Assembly (NCBI GenBank): GCA_029783825.1
Contig: JAREIK010001327.1
Coordinates: forward strand, 16,312-80,311
DNA: 64,000 nt
Reading direction: 5' to 3'
From: Sapria himalayana
Taxonomy: Eukaryota > Streptophyta > Magnoliopsida > Malpighiales > Rafflesiaceae
This document shows, piece after piece, positions 37,264 to 49,880 of this stretch. A program made the position numbers and the translations under genes. The notes under the pieces were generated by a model that was not told where the DNA came from, ran no database searches, and worked only from the letters and a program-made list of their open reading frames with translations. Numbering within the stretch: position 1 is the first letter of the stretch; each line of letters begins with the position of its first letter.

Positions 37264-39348
37264 AGATAGCTGAGACAAATTGATAGACAAATAGATAGAT
37301 AGATAAACAGATAGATAAACTAACAGATAGAAAGATAGACATATAGAAAGATTGATAGATAGACAAATAGATAGATAGATAGATAGATAAATAGACATAT
37401 AAACAAATAGATACACAGACAGATAGATAGACAAATAGACAGACAGACAAATAGTATGATAAATAGACAGATAGATAGATGATAGGCAGACAGATAGAAA
37501 GAAAGATAGATAGATAGATAAATAGATAGACAGACAAATAGATAGACAAATAGACAGATAGACACATAGATAGGCATACAGATTGGCATACAGATAGATA
37601 TAAAGATAGATAAACATATAAACAGATAGATAGATAGACAAATAGACAGACAAATAGGCAGAATAATAGATAGACAAATAGACATAAAGATAAGTGAGAG
37701 AAATATACAGATAGATAGAATGATATATAGACAGACAGATAGACAAACAGATAAAAAGTCATATAGGTGAGACAAATAGACAGCCAGATCGATCGAGAGA
37801 TAGAAAGACATATAGACAAACATATATACAAAAAAATAGACTGATAGATAGTCAGATATTTACACAGACATATTGACAGACAAATATACAAACAGATAGA
37901 TACACATATAGATAGACTGATAGACAGACAGATAGCAGACACAAATAGAAAGACATATAGATATATAGATAAACAGACTGATAAACAAATAGATATATAG
38001 ATAGACAAAATGATAGACAAATAGATGGACAGATAGATAGACAGATATACAGGCAGCTAGACAGAAAGATAGATAAATGGAAAATGGACAGACAGATATA
38101 CAGAAAAATAGTAAGATAGATACATAGAAAGATAAACAGATAGATACATAAATGGATACAAAGACAAATAGATAGATAAACCAATAGATTGATAGATAGA
38201 TAGATAGACAAATAGATATGTAGATAGATAGGCAGACAGATAGACAGACAGACAGATAGATACCCAGAAAGATATGTGAGATAAATAGACAGACAGACAG
38301 ACAGATAGATATATTGACCGACTGATAGACAGGTAGATAGACAGATATATAGATGGACAAATAGATAGATAGATAGATAGACAGACTGATAGGTGAGACA
38401 AATAGACAGAGAGATAAATAAACATATAAATAGATAGATAGTCAAGCATATAGATAGATAGATAGATAGTTTGATAGATAGACAAACAGATTGATAGATA
38501 GACATAAAGAATTACAATTAAATAACCATACATACATAAATATAGATAGATATATATATATAGGTAGATAGACAGATTCACAGATAGATAGGTAGACAGA
38601 TATATAGGTAGACAATAGGCAGATAGATAGACAGAAAGTCAGATAGACAGACATACAGATAGATAGATAGATAGATAGTTAGTTATTTAGATAGACAGAT
38701 TGATGAGACAAATAGCCAAAAAGATAGACAAATAGATAAATACACAGACAAATATATAGATAGATAGACAGACAGACAAATAGATAGATAAACAGATAGA
38801 TAAACAAATAGACTATCAGATAGACATACATATAGACAAATAGATAGACATGTAGATAGATATATATATATATATATATAAACAAATAGATATACATATA
38901 GACAGATAGATAGATAAATAGGTAGACAGATAGATTTACAGATATATAGACAGACATATAGACATAAAGATAGATAGATAGTTAAAAAGACAAATAGTCA
39001 GACATATAGATAGACAGATAGATAGATAGACAAATTTACATACATATAGAAATATAAATAGACAGATAGATAGATAGTCAGATAGACAAATAGAAAGACA
39101 AATAGATAGATAGATAGACAGACTGATAGACAGTCTAATAGACAGATAGATAGACATATATATTACATATAGGCATATAGATAAATGAATAGATTAATTG
39201 ATTGATAGAAAGATATACAGAAAGATAGATAGTAAGATAGACATACAAACATATACAGAGATAGATAGATAGAAAAATAGATAGACAAATAGACAGACAG
39301 ATAGACAGACAAATAGATAGACAAATAGACAGACAAATATATAGATAT
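37264..39348 (+). repeat. Degenerate GATA/GACA satellite, block III
   Basis: About 2.1 kb in the same orientation as the other blocks. Signature copies occur near 37270 (directly beside the CACTA end), 37693, 37767, 38275, 38391 and 38703. Long matches to block I (37682-37845 with 4465-4625; 38265-38440 with 5017-5215) show shared higher-order structure. No gene is seen. Confidence 0.95.
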
Positions 39349-39630
39349 TGTTGGGCAATTGTGCTTCTACGGTAGTGAGATTAAGATACAGAAACAATAG
39401 AAACACAGAAAATGATCAATATATATCCCAATCCAGCAATCATCTCTGACAGAATCAAAAAATGAGAAATCAACACCGAAAATAATGTGGTTCGCTAGTC
39501 GCTTAGTACGAGTAGCTGCATCCCCGGCCTCTTAATATTTCCTTTTCTGTACTTACATGAAAATATTAAAATAAAAAAAATCATTTGGTTATACAAACAG
39601 ATTATTAAAAAACAAATTACATATACAACA
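39349..39630 (+). mobile_element. Solo LTR, Ty1/copia type
   Basis: It is 282 bp long and opens TGTTGGGC and closes ACAACA, so the TGTTG/CAACA ends match perfectly. GATAT flanks it on both sides (39344-39348 and 39631-39635), the 5-bp duplication of an LTR element. The phrase GTGGTTCGC...GCATCCCCGGC resembles the GTGGTTCGGC...CATCCACGG stretch common in plant copia LTRs. No internal domain is beside it, so it most likely formed by LTR-LTR recombination. Confidence 0.75.
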
Positions 39631-40894
39631 GATATATATATATATATACAGATTGATATAAAGATAGACAGACAAATAGACAGATAGATAGGAAGACATA
39701 TAGACAAACAGATTGACATATTGATGCACAAATAGATAGATAGATAAATAGATATAGAGATATATAGACATATAGATAGACATACAAATAGACTAACATA
39801 TAGACAGACAAACAAATAGATAGATAGATATACACATAGATAGACAAATATATAGACAGATAGATACATTGACAAATAGATAGACAGATAAATATATAGA
39901 TATATATATATATATACACACAGACAGAATGGTAGATAGATAGATAGACATATAGAAAGATAGATAGATAGACAGGTAGATAGAAAGATTGATAGACAGA
40001 TTGAAAGAAGGATAGATAGATAGATAGATAGGTAGACAGATATACAGACAGAGAGATAGATAGATAGATAGACAAACAGATATACAAATATATAGACAAA
40101 TAGATAGATAGATACATAGACCCACAGAGATAGATAGATAGGCATATAGATAGGCATATAGATAGGCATATAGATAGGCATATAGATAGACAGATAGAAA
40201 GACAGACAGATAGAAATATTTATACATAGACAAATAGATAGACAGATAAATATATAGATAGATAGTTAGATAGATATATAGATATATAGACAGATAGGTA
40301 GATAGACAGATAGAAATATTTATACATAAACAAATAAATAGACATATAGAAATATATATATATATAGAAATATATATATATAGATAGGTAGATAGACACA
40401 GAAAATGATCAATATATATCCCAATCCAGCAATCATCTCTGACAGAATCAAAAAATGAGAAATCAACACCGAAAATAATGTGGTTCGCTAGTCGCTTAGT
40501 ACGAGTAGCTGCATCCCCGGCCTCTTAATATTTCCTTTTCTGTACTTACATGAAAATATTAAAATAAAAAAAATCATTTGGTTATACAAACAGATTATTA
40601 AAAAACAAATTACATATACAACAGATATATATATATATATATATACAGATTGATATAAAGATAGACAGACAAATAGACAGATAGATAGGAAGACATATAG
40701 ACAAACAGATTGACATATTGATGCACAAATAGATAGATAGATAAATAGATATAGAGATATATAGACATATAGATAGACATACAAATAGACTAACATATAG
40801 ACAGACAAACAAATAGATAGATAGATATACACATAGATAGACAAATATATAGACAGATAGATACATTGACAAATAGATAGACAGATAAATATAT

Positions 40895-40957
<63 letters not shown>

Positions 40958-41160
40958 GACAGAATGGTAGATAGATAGATAGACATATAGAAAGATAGAT
41001 AGATAGATAGGTAGATAGAAAGATTGATAGACAGATTGAAAGAAGGATAGATAGACAGATAGATAGGTAGACAGAGATAGATAGATAGGCATATAGATAG
41101 GCATATAGATAGACAGATAGAAAGACAGACAGATAGAAATATTTATACATAAACAAATAG
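39404..41160 (+). repeat. Recent 993-bp tandem duplication including the LTR
   Basis: The sequence from 39404 (CACAGAAAATGATC) onward is repeated from 40397 with almost no base changes. It covers the last 227 bp of the LTR (copy at 40397-40623) and the adjoining satellite to about 41160. Differences are mostly repeat-length changes: longer TA tracts in the second copy, four versus two ATAGGCATATAG units, and one deletion of roughly 100 bp near 41070. The low divergence means a recent event or an assembly artefact. Confidence 0.88.
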
Positions 41161-42928
41161 ATAGACATATAGAAATATATATATATATATATAGACAAGT
41201 AGATTGAAAGTTTGATAGACAGATAAAAAGAATGATAGATAGATAGACAAGCAAATAGACACACAGATAGATAGGTAGACAAACATATAGACAAACAAAT
41301 ATATACATAGACCCACATAGATAAATAGACAGACATACATTTAGGCATATAGATAGAAAGATAGAAAGATAGATAGTTAGGCAGATACATAGACAGATTG
41401 ATAGTTAGACATATACACAAATAGATATATAGATAGATAGACAGATACATAGATAGAATGACAGATAGAGAGACATATAGATAGATATATAGATAACTAG
41501 ATTGATAAACAGATAGATAGACATATAGATATATTGATAGATAGATAAACAAATAGATAGACAGACATATAGATAGATATATAGATAGATAGATAGATAG
41601 ACAGATAGATAGGTAGATAGATAGATAGACAGATAGATAGGTAGATAGACAGATAGACAGATACATAGATAGATACACAGATAGATAGACAAAAAAATAG
41701 ACAGATAGATAGACAGACATATAGATAGATAGATAGATATTTTGACAGAAAAATAGATAGATAAATAGTCAGAAAGATAGATAGACAGACATATAGACAG
41801 ATAGATATATAGACCGATAGTAATACAAATTGATAGATAGAAAAATAGATAGATAGATAAATAGACAGACAGATAGATAGACAAATAGGCACACAAATAG
41901 GTAGACAGATAGATAGAATTATAGATAGATATGTTAGACAAATAGACAGACAGATAGATAGATAGATAGTCCAACATATAGATAGATAGATAGATACATA
42001 AATAGATAGATAGATAGGCAGACAGATAGGTGAGACAAATAGATAGACAAATATATAGAGAGATGAATAAACAGATAAATAGATAGATAGATAGACATAT
42101 AGACGCTTAGATAGATAGTTAGAGAGAAAGACAAATAGATAGATAGATAGATAGACAGATAGACAGACAGATAGAATTACAAATAAACAGACAGATAGAC
42201 ATAAAGATAGATAGATAGATAGGTATATAGATAGACAGACAGATTAATTGATTAGTTGATGAGACAAATAGGCAGACAGATAAACAAAGAGATAAACAGA
42301 CACACAGATAGATACATAGATAGACAGATAGATAGGCATACAGATAGTCATACAAATAGATAGACAGATAGACCAATAGATAGAAAGAAAAATATTCAAA
42401 TAGATATGTAGATAGATAGACATACAGATAAACAGACATATAGATAGATAGATAGATAGACATACAAATAGACATACTAATAGATAGATTGATTGATTGA
42501 CAGATAGACAGACATATAGACAAACATATTGATAAAGATATATATAGACAGATATACAGATATATAGATAGACATACAGATAAATATACATATAGACATA
42601 TAGATAAATAAGTAGATAGACAGATAGATAGACAAACAAATAAATAGAATGATAGATAGATAGTTAGAAAGAAAAATAGTCAGACATATAGACAGATAGA
42701 TACAAAAATTTATAGACATATAGAAAGTAAAAATGATTGATCAACACATAGATATAAGATAGATATTTAGATAGATAGTAAAATAGATAGATAGATAAAC
42801 AAAAGAATGTTAGATAGATAAATAGACAGATTAACAAATTGTTAAAAAGAGAGATAGATAGAAAAATAAATAGATTGACATACAAACTTATAGATAGAAA
42901 GACTGACACATATACAAACAAAAAGAAA
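39631..42928 (+). repeat. Degenerate GATA/GACA satellite, block IV
   Basis: About 3.1 kb of satellite, excluding the truncated LTR copy at 40397-40623. A (TA)n tract with (CA)n lies at about 40898-40957. Signature copies are near 41932, 42029 and 42257. The right end at 42914-42928 is the A-rich target site of the next LINE. No gene is seen. Confidence 0.93.
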
Positions 42929-42934
42929 AACCTA

Positions 42935-44070
42935 CTTATGGGCAAACTCTTTCATAGTGCTAATCCCCAAAAAATAATCACCTCAAAAATGTGAGGATTT
43001 TAGGCCTATAAGTTTATGTAATGCAATTTATAAGATCCTTGCTAAAATTATTCAAAACAAACTTAGTAATATTTTACCATTTATAATATCACAAGAACAA
43101 ACAGGATTTGTTAAGAAGAGATTAATGATTGAAAATATTAGATTAGCATCAGAAATGATGAAAGAAATAGCATTTAAAACGAGGGGAAGTAACTTAGTAG
43201 TTAAGCTAGATTTATCTAAGGCATTTGATAGAGTAGAATGGCATACACTATGTTTCGTTATGAGAAAATTTGGTTTCTCTGAAACATGTATGGATTTAAT
43301 ATATAGATGTATAACAAGCATTTGGGTTAGAATTATTGTAAATGGAATTAAAGGAGAAGAATTCAAACCAAGACGTAGCTTGAGACATGGGGACCCATTA
43401 TCGCCTTTATTATTTGATATGTACTTAGAATTATTAATTGTTAATTTAAATAAAAGAATGTCAGAGGGAAAAATATTCCCCTTTAGACAGCCAAAAAACA
43501 CTCCGAGAATAAGTTATTTAGCTTATGCTGATGATATTATCATTTTCACAAATGCGAATAAAAGTTCATTGAAAAACCTGATGGACCTACAATTATTTGA
43601 GAAGGAAACAGGACAAGCCCTTAATAAGGATAAAAGTCAATTTATGTTAGCAAAAAAATCTTCCGAAGAAGTGGTAAAAAAAATTAAAAACATAACGGGT
43701 TTTAAACATAAAAAAGATGCTTTAGTATATTTAGGTTGTCCGATATATGAAGGAAGGCTGAAAGAAAATTACCTAACGCCTTTACATGATAAAATGAGAA
43801 GGAAAATAGCAGGTTGGAAAGTAGATCTATTATGATTTGGTGGGAGGATTACATTAATCTCCCATGTTCTTCAAAGTACACTGGTACATATTATATCTAT
43901 CATACACCCACCTAAGAAATTTACAAATAAACTAGAGATGGAAATGGCAAATTTTTTATGGGGGAAAAAAATGGAAAGCAGAAAATTCACTGGAAAAATT
44001 GGAAAGTCATATGTTATCCTAAAGCAGAAGCGGGGTTAGGCATCATTAATTTACAGGACATGGCGGCTGC
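42935..44070 (+). pseudogene. LINE 1 reverse transcriptase domain
   Basis: The frame begins inside the fingers (SFIVLIPKK, DFRPISLCN, ILAKII) and continues with EQTGFVKKRLM, VVKLDLSKAFDRVEW (first catalytic Asp), RRSLRHGDPLSPLLF, and AYADDIIIF with the YADD box at 43524-43535 (second and third catalytic Asp). It then has QALNKDKSQFM, ALVYLGCPIYEGRLK and the start of the thumb. A TGA near 43833 and frameshifts beyond about 43970 break it. It would copy its own RNA at a nicked target. RT residues are intact but the protein cannot be made whole. Confidence 0.9.
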
Positions 44071-44128
44071 CTGGGACTGCAAAGGTTGGTGAAGGATAAA
44101 AGAAAATGATTTCCTCTAGGCAAAATAT

Positions 44129-44890
44129 ATGCGAGCAAAATATCTTGAACAAGAACACAATCACGTTAACCAGAAATCAAATAGCTGGAAAGCATTAGTA
44201 AAACAAAAGGAAATAGTAGACGCTCACTCATTACTGAAAAAATTGGGATGGAAATGGACCCTTAATCCACAAGGTAATTTTACGTTAAAGTCAGCAAAAG
44301 AATTGGTAAGAAGGAAAAAACCCGTGCAGTCTTTATTTAAATGGGCCTGGAGAGCAGGTATTCCACTGAAAATGTGCTCGCTGACATGGAAAGTTCTGGT
44401 AAATGCACTGCCTGTGGACACTAATGTGAAAAGAAAAGGTGTTAAAATGCCCTCTAGATGTGAATGTTGCTTTGCAGAAGAAGAATCAATGGATCATCTA
44501 CTTTCAAGTGGAAGAATCGCTGCAGCAGTCTGGAGGGAATTAGGAGACCAGATACAAATAAGTAAAAAAGAGGATAAAATAATTGATAGAATTAAGAGTT
44601 GGGGAAATGTAAACTCTAGTAGTTACATCAAAGATTGGCTCACTGAGAATCTACCTCATATAGCAATATTGTGCCTATGGAAAGCTCGTAATAAGAGTAA
44701 ATTTGAGGGTATAAGAATGAACTCAAATGAAGTTATAAAAGATATAATTAAAGAAATCAGGAACATATCAAGTATAAACCCTATAAAAGTTGATGGTTCT
44801 TGTTTAAATAAGGTAGCTGGAATGTACTGGGGCCTCGCTATTACAAATACGAAACAGGGATGGGTAAAAAGTATAAGTTGGAATAGGCCT
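44129..44890 (+). pseudogene. LINE 1 zinc-finger (zf-RVT-like) connector
   Basis: The frame shows GWKWTLNPQGNFTLKSAKE, WAWRAGIPLKMCSLTWKVL and the Cys/His cluster RCECCFAEEESMDHLL, typical of the zf-RVT segment following reverse transcriptase in plant LINEs. It runs on openly towards the RNase H domain. Confidence 0.85.
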
Positions 44891-45375
44891 CCGGAAGGTA
44901 AAATATCATTAAACACGGATGGTAGCTTCAACAGGGACACTGGTATAGCAGGTGGAGGGGGGGGGTAATAAGGGACTCAAACGGGTATGTGATACAAGCA
45001 TTTACATCGGCTACAGAACCATTCTCAGCTCTCCACTTAGAGATAAAAGCTTTGAATATAGGATTAAATGTCTGTAAAAAATTAGATTTAGAAAATATAC
45101 AAATTCAAGTAGACTCTATGCTTTTGGTAGATTTAGTAAGTGGAAAAATAATTCTTTGGAGGTATGAGGAAGAAATAGAAATTATTTTGAACCTCATTAA
45201 AGTGCTTAATGCATCAATCTTACATATATATAGAGAAGCCAATACTTTGGCAGATAGCCTTGCAAGATTAGGTTCGATAAGAGGAGAACATGAATTTGAT
45301 GAGGTTTCAATGCCAGAAAAAAATAAAAGGAATAGCGAAATTGGACAGGAAAGCTTTCCCTTATTTAAGATTTAG
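44891..45375 (+). pseudogene. LINE 1 RNase H domain, frameshifted
   Basis: ISLNTDGSFNRD supplies the first acidic residue. Then a G-run at about 44956-44965 shifts the frame to IRDSNGYVIQAF, LHLEIKALNIGL (Glu), IQVDSMLLVDLV (Asp) and IYREANTLADSLARLGS (last Asp). The equivalent place in LINE 2 is GGAGGGGGAGCC without a shift, so homopolymer slippage is the likely cause. Plant L1s often carry such a domain to remove template RNA. Confidence 0.88.
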
Positions 45376-46409
45376 GAAGGGTAGTATTAACAGAAAAAAT
45401 AGAATATGAAAATCTAGTAGCTGCTATGTAGGGGAATCTGAAAATTATAAGAATATGAAAATAGAATATGAAAAAATAGAATATGAAAATGATAAGAATA
45501 TAAGCTGTGGTATTGTGGTAGCTTCTGTGCAGGGGAATCTGTCTCTACAGGTTAATAGCAGTGAAGTTCATTGTATAAACAACCAGAAAATCCAGTTGCT
45601 GCTGGAATTTTTGTCTCTGCAAGGTTCACCTCACAAGACAAAGATGAGGGAATGAAAATGTAAGGGCTGGAACTTTCTGCTCCTTTGGTATGTTTCTAGT
45701 TTTTTGTGTTTGCAGGAAAGCACTAAATGGGCAATCAAATCATGTGCCTTGGAATTAAAAGTAGTCTGTAACTAGTAAGAGTCTGTAAAAGTTTTGTCAA
45801 GTCATGTGTTATGTATTTTATCAGTGTTTAAATCATGTATAGAGGGTTTAGAAGTCTGAAATTTTTAGAATCATGTGTTATGTGTTAAATAAAAGGTCCT
45901 AGGAGAGGTAAGTGTCTAGTCTAGGAGGTCAGCAAAGATCAGGATGCTGCAAAGTGGCTTGGAAATGGCTCTCAAGACGCAAATCTAAAGCTATATCGGC
46001 AAATAAAGAGGGACAAGGCCTAGGATAGATAGAAGAGGAAAGCTTCGGCAGAATATGTGCAACAAGGTTGAAAGGAATTGTGCAAAGTGGGAAATATTTT
46101 TGTTATTTTATGCAGGAAATATGTTATAGACAGCATAGAAAGGGTGGATATCAGAAAAATAGGAAGGATGCTTCATGAAGCGCTAGAAAGATAAAAGAAG
46201 GAAGCTCAGCTTAGTAAAGAGTAAAGTTAAGATTGATGACTTACTTAGAGATTTTTATGTTACTTCGATAGTGCTAGGAAAATTATAATATTATTAGTCT
46301 TTAGAACCGGGGAATGGATGTAAGAAGGTAAACGGTAGAAGTAGTTTGTACAAACGGTATTCCTCCGCCAAAAGAGAGGGCTATAAATAATAAACAAACT
46401 TATTAAAAA
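45376..46409 (+). other. LINE 1 3' UTR and tail
   Basis: Non-coding sequence with a small internal repeat (GAATATGAAAATAGAATATG, 45445-45490, and two GGGGAATCTG phrases at 45431 and 45532). The end has the hairpin-forming CCTCCGCCAAAAGAGAGG (46362-46379) and an A-rich tail, shared with LINE 2 and with 28381-28470. Confidence 0.75.
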
Positions 46410-46922
46410 ACAAACAAAAAGAAATACAGAGATATAGACAGATAGACAGACATAAAACAGATAGAACGACAGATAAATCTTCACATATATAAATAGATAG
46501 ATATAGATAGACAGACAGGTAGATAGATAGATAGATATATAAACATCTAGATAAATAGACAGGTAGATAGATAGATAGATATATATATAAACAACTAGAT
46601 AGATAGACAGGTAGATAGATAAATAGATATATAAACAACTAGATAGACAGACAGACACATAGATAAATAGATATAAAGATATACAGACAGACAGACAGAT
46701 AGATAGATATAGAGATATACAGATAGATAGATAGATAGACATATAAACATATATTTAGACATATAGATAGATAGACAATTAGATAAAATGATAAATAGAT
46801 AGACAAAGATAGATAGACAAACATGTACACAATTATATAGATAGATAGATAGATAGATAGACTGATATATAAATAGATAGATAGATAGACAGATATAAAG
46901 ATAGACAAACAGATAGATATAC

Positions 46923-46953
<31 letters not shown>

Positions 46954-47551
46954 CAGATAGATAGATAGACAAATAGATAGAAAGATAGATATATAGTTAG
47001 TTAGAAAGATAAATAGTGAGACATATATAAAGACAGATAAACAGATAGATACAAAGACTGATAAATATATAGATAGACAAACAGATAGATAGACATATAG
47101 ATATAAGATAGACAATTAGATAGATAATAAAATAAATAGATTGATAAATAGAAAGATACTTAGATAGATAAATAGACATATAGACAAATTGATAGACAAA
47201 TAGATAGACAAATAGATAGATAGATAAATAGATAAATAGATAGATAGATAGATAGACTTATACACAGAAAGAAAGACAGATAGACAAACAAAAATATAAA
47301 TAGAGAATTTGACAGATAGACAGATAGAAAGATAGATAGATCTTAAAATAGACAAACAGACTAACATATAAATAAATAGATAGATAGATAGATAGATAGA
47401 TAGACAGATATATAGACAACTATATAGATAGATAGATAGACAGATAGATAAATAGGTAGATAGATATACAAACAATTTGACAGACTGATAGAGAGATATT
47501 TAGACATATAGATTAATAGACAGATATATAATATGAGAGATAGATAGATAA
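46410..47551 (+). repeat. Degenerate GATA/GACA satellite, block V
   Basis: About 1.1 kb between the two LINEs, beginning with the 15-bp target-site duplication of LINE 1. Three neighbouring copies of an AACAACTAGATAGA...ACAGGTAGATAGAT phrase (about 46510-46650) form a small local repeat of roughly 50-60 bp. No gene is seen. Confidence 0.92.
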
Positions 47552-47669
47552 CAAGAAAAAAATTGGTTCATTTTTTCAAAAAAAGCTCTCAACTTCTAGA
47601 GACAAAAAGTGCATTTTTAGAGAGATAAAACACTATTTTGAGTGAAAAAAGCTCAAATTCTAGCCAAAA

Positions 47670-48410
47670 TGGGGAATTCCGAATTGCTCTCTAATAAAAA
47701 ATCATTTTCATCTCTTTTCAAAGAAACCGCGCCTAAGTTTCCGAAATTTGACGCAAAAATGGAGGCTCCCGTAGTCCTATTTTCGAAGGAAGAACTTCAT
47801 AAGTTGGAAGACTCATTCGAGCTCACTCATATTCGAAAGTTCTCTCACGGTCGACCTGAATTAATGCCATTCATGAATTTTCCACCTCTTTGAAGTTACG
47901 GGCAGTGGTGAAACTCGTATGGTATGATGGGAAGCACGCCTTCTTATAGTTCAAGGAAGAAGATGACTTCCTCCAAATATGGGGCAGAGGGTAGTGGAGC
48001 ATTGCGGGGTTTCTCATCCGCATCTTCAAGTGGTTGCCGAACTTCACACCTCTAGAGGAATCCTCACATGCATTGGTATGGCTTAACATACTAAAACTCC
48101 CCCTGCTTTTTTTAACAAGTTATCTCTCTACTCTCTTGGACTCTGTTTCGGTAAACCATGGCTTCGAGATGAAGCTGCAACATGTATAACCAGGCCGAGT
48201 GTTGCTAGGATTTGTGTGAAAGTTGATCTTAGACTCCCTCTATCGAGTAGAGTGTGGATAGGAAGAGACCTCTCTAATGGATTCTAGCATGAAGTTTTTC
48301 TAGAATCCATCCCAAGTTACAATTCAATCTGCCATAGAATGGGGCATGAGGAGGTAGTATGCATGGCTGGTTGGGGGATGCTCAGTAAGGTGGAAAGAAA
48401 ATGGAAAGGG
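47670..48410 (+). pseudogene. LINE 2 ORF1, DUF4283-type RNA-binding protein
   Basis: The frame begins MGNSELLSNKKSF and runs through HIRKFSHGRPELMPF, then shifts near 47885 to VVKLVWYDGKHAF, FKEEDDFLQIWGRG and LIRIFKWLPNFTP, and later RPSVARICVKVDLRLP, SRVWIGRDL and CHRMGHEEVVC (48329-48362). These are the DUF4283 landmarks and a CCHC-like knuckle that has lost its first Cys (N instead). In intact elements this protein coats the element RNA. Several stops are present. Confidence 0.8.
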
Positions 48411-48452
48411 ATTTAATGGGTAAAGAAAGGGCAGAGTATAGGGGATTGTGAG

Positions 48453-49052
48453 ATGTATAGAAGGGAGGGAGAGATAGAGATGGAGAAAAAAGGAGCATGG
48501 AATAGAATAGAAGGGGCAGAATATTTAGAACAGAAGAGGTATATTAGGGTAAGGATGGAAGAAAGCCTAGAAAAGATAATGGGGGATGGGGCAGAAGAGA
48601 GGTCATTTGAAAAGGATGAGGAAAGTGAGAGGGAGGCAGAAAGGGCAGAGAAAGTGGGAGATAAAAGCGAGGACACAAGGTTGGAAAAGCTTTTAGAATG
48701 GGATAAAATGGCAGGTATCATGAAGTGGTTAGAGGAGACATCAAAAGAGGCCGAATATGGGGTAAAGGGGCTGGAAGATAGAAAGGGAAAGAGAGTTAGA
48801 AGAAATAGAAGAGATAGGAGAAGAAAGACAAAAACCCTTGAAAAAATGGTAGAATATAACTGGGAGGAGGATGATCTTTTACCGGAGGAAGAATCAGAGG
48901 CAAAAAGTTGGCTGCTAATAAGCACAAGCAAGCAAGAAAGTAAGATCGAATTAAAATTAACACATGATGATTCAGAAATAAAGAAACTGAAAATAAAGAG
49001 TAATATCCCTCAAGAGAGAGAGAGAGGGCAATGGAGGATATCAGAAAAATGA
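48453..49052 (+). pseudogene. LINE 2 ORF1 C-terminal charged, coiled-coil-like part
   Basis: A 199-codon open stretch very rich in Glu, Lys and Arg (EERSFEKDEESEREAERAEK, RRNRRDRRRKTKTLEKM) with heptad-like spacing. It lies where plant LINE ORF1 proteins have their variable charged region between the knuckle and ORF2. It has no independent domain. The frame is lost near 49030 in a GAGAGA run. Confidence 0.65.
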
Positions 49053-49154
49053 GCAAAAGCCTGGAAAAAATACAATTATTAACTATGCTAGAGCAAGCTC
49101 TACCAAGTTCAAACAAAACCCCAAGAAACATGAAAAAATATGTAAAAAGGAAAT

Positions 49155-49880
49155 ATGATTCGAAGTGCACTACTAGAGCACAAGAAAAATTCACTTGAAA
49201 TGTTTAATAGCTTATATAGGAATTTAAGAGGAGTGGCAAAATATCCTACGTTAAATAGACTAAGAAGATTAAATAAAATATATAAGATTAAGATAGTTAT
49301 CCTAGCTGAACCAATGGTAAATAAAGATCAGCTAGATAAATATAGGAATGTTCTTGGTTTTGAAAAGGCCTTTTCAAACGTAAATGGTGAGTTATGGATC
49401 TTGTGGAATAAATCGATGGATATTGAAATTATAGTAGTAGCTGAGCAGATTATCATCTTTAAATTAGGAAGCCATCAAGACCCGATCATATCTGTGGTTT
49501 ATGCAAGTAATGCTAAGGAAGAAATAAAAGCTCTATGGAAGGAGATAGGAAAATTAGCAGCATTAAACTCTCCATGGATTATTGGAGGAGACATCAATGT
49601 AATTAGTAATGCTAATGAAAAAAGGGGAGGAAGACCTCCTGACCAAATGGCATTAACTAACTTTAACGAGACAATTTCAAGAGCAAACCTAATGGAAGCA
49701 GGCTTCTTGGGCTCTAACTTTACATGGTGTAACAACTAGAAAAGGAGGAAAGCAATCTGGTCCAGGCTAGATTGAGTCCTACTTAACACTAAATGGGTGG
49801 AAAAGATTGGTGGGATAAAGGTCAGCATCTCAACAGATAATGCTCGGATCATAGCCCTATACTAAAGACATTTGATAATA
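49155..49880 (+). pseudogene. LINE 2 ORF2 AP-like endonuclease domain
   Basis: YRNLRGVAKYPTLNRLRRL is the N-terminal (W)N.RG motif. KIVILAEPMVNKD stands where LINE endonucleases have the catalytic ..ETK Glu, and WIIGGDINVI holds the Asp/Asn of GDFN. FTWCNN follows, then a stop, then IWSRLD, and CSDHSPIL (49841-49864) is the final catalytic SDH in another frame. The enzyme would nick T-rich DNA to start target-primed copying. The stop at about 49737 and a frameshift near 49830 inactivate it. Confidence 0.85.

Larger units (their letters stand above)
42929..46409 (+). mobile_element. LINE 1: 5'-truncated L1-clade retrotransposon
   Basis: The insertion is bounded by a perfect 15-bp direct repeat, ACAAACAAAAAGAAA, at 42914-42928 and 46410-46424, the hallmark of target-primed reverse transcription. 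It starts in the middle of the reverse transcriptase and keeps RT, the zinc-finger connector, RNase H and a roughly 1-kb 3' UTR. It is closely related to the LINE at 47552-54321. The reading frame is broken by stops and by a run of G at about 44956-44965. Confidence 0.92.

Noticed and set aside
22599..37270. Treating the flanking AGA as proof of the CACTA insertion
   Set aside because: AGA occurs every few bases in the satellite, so it is only consistent. The call rests on the termini and subterminal motifs.
39480..39540. GTGGTTCGC...CCCCGG stretch considered as a tRNA gene or primer-binding site
   Set aside because: No cloverleaf can be drawn, and the stretch fits the middle of a copia-type LTR.
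48413..48931. Minus-strand Ser/Leu/Phe-rich frame of 172 codons
   Set aside because: Antisense shadow of the Glu/Lys-rich ORF1 segment of LINE 2.
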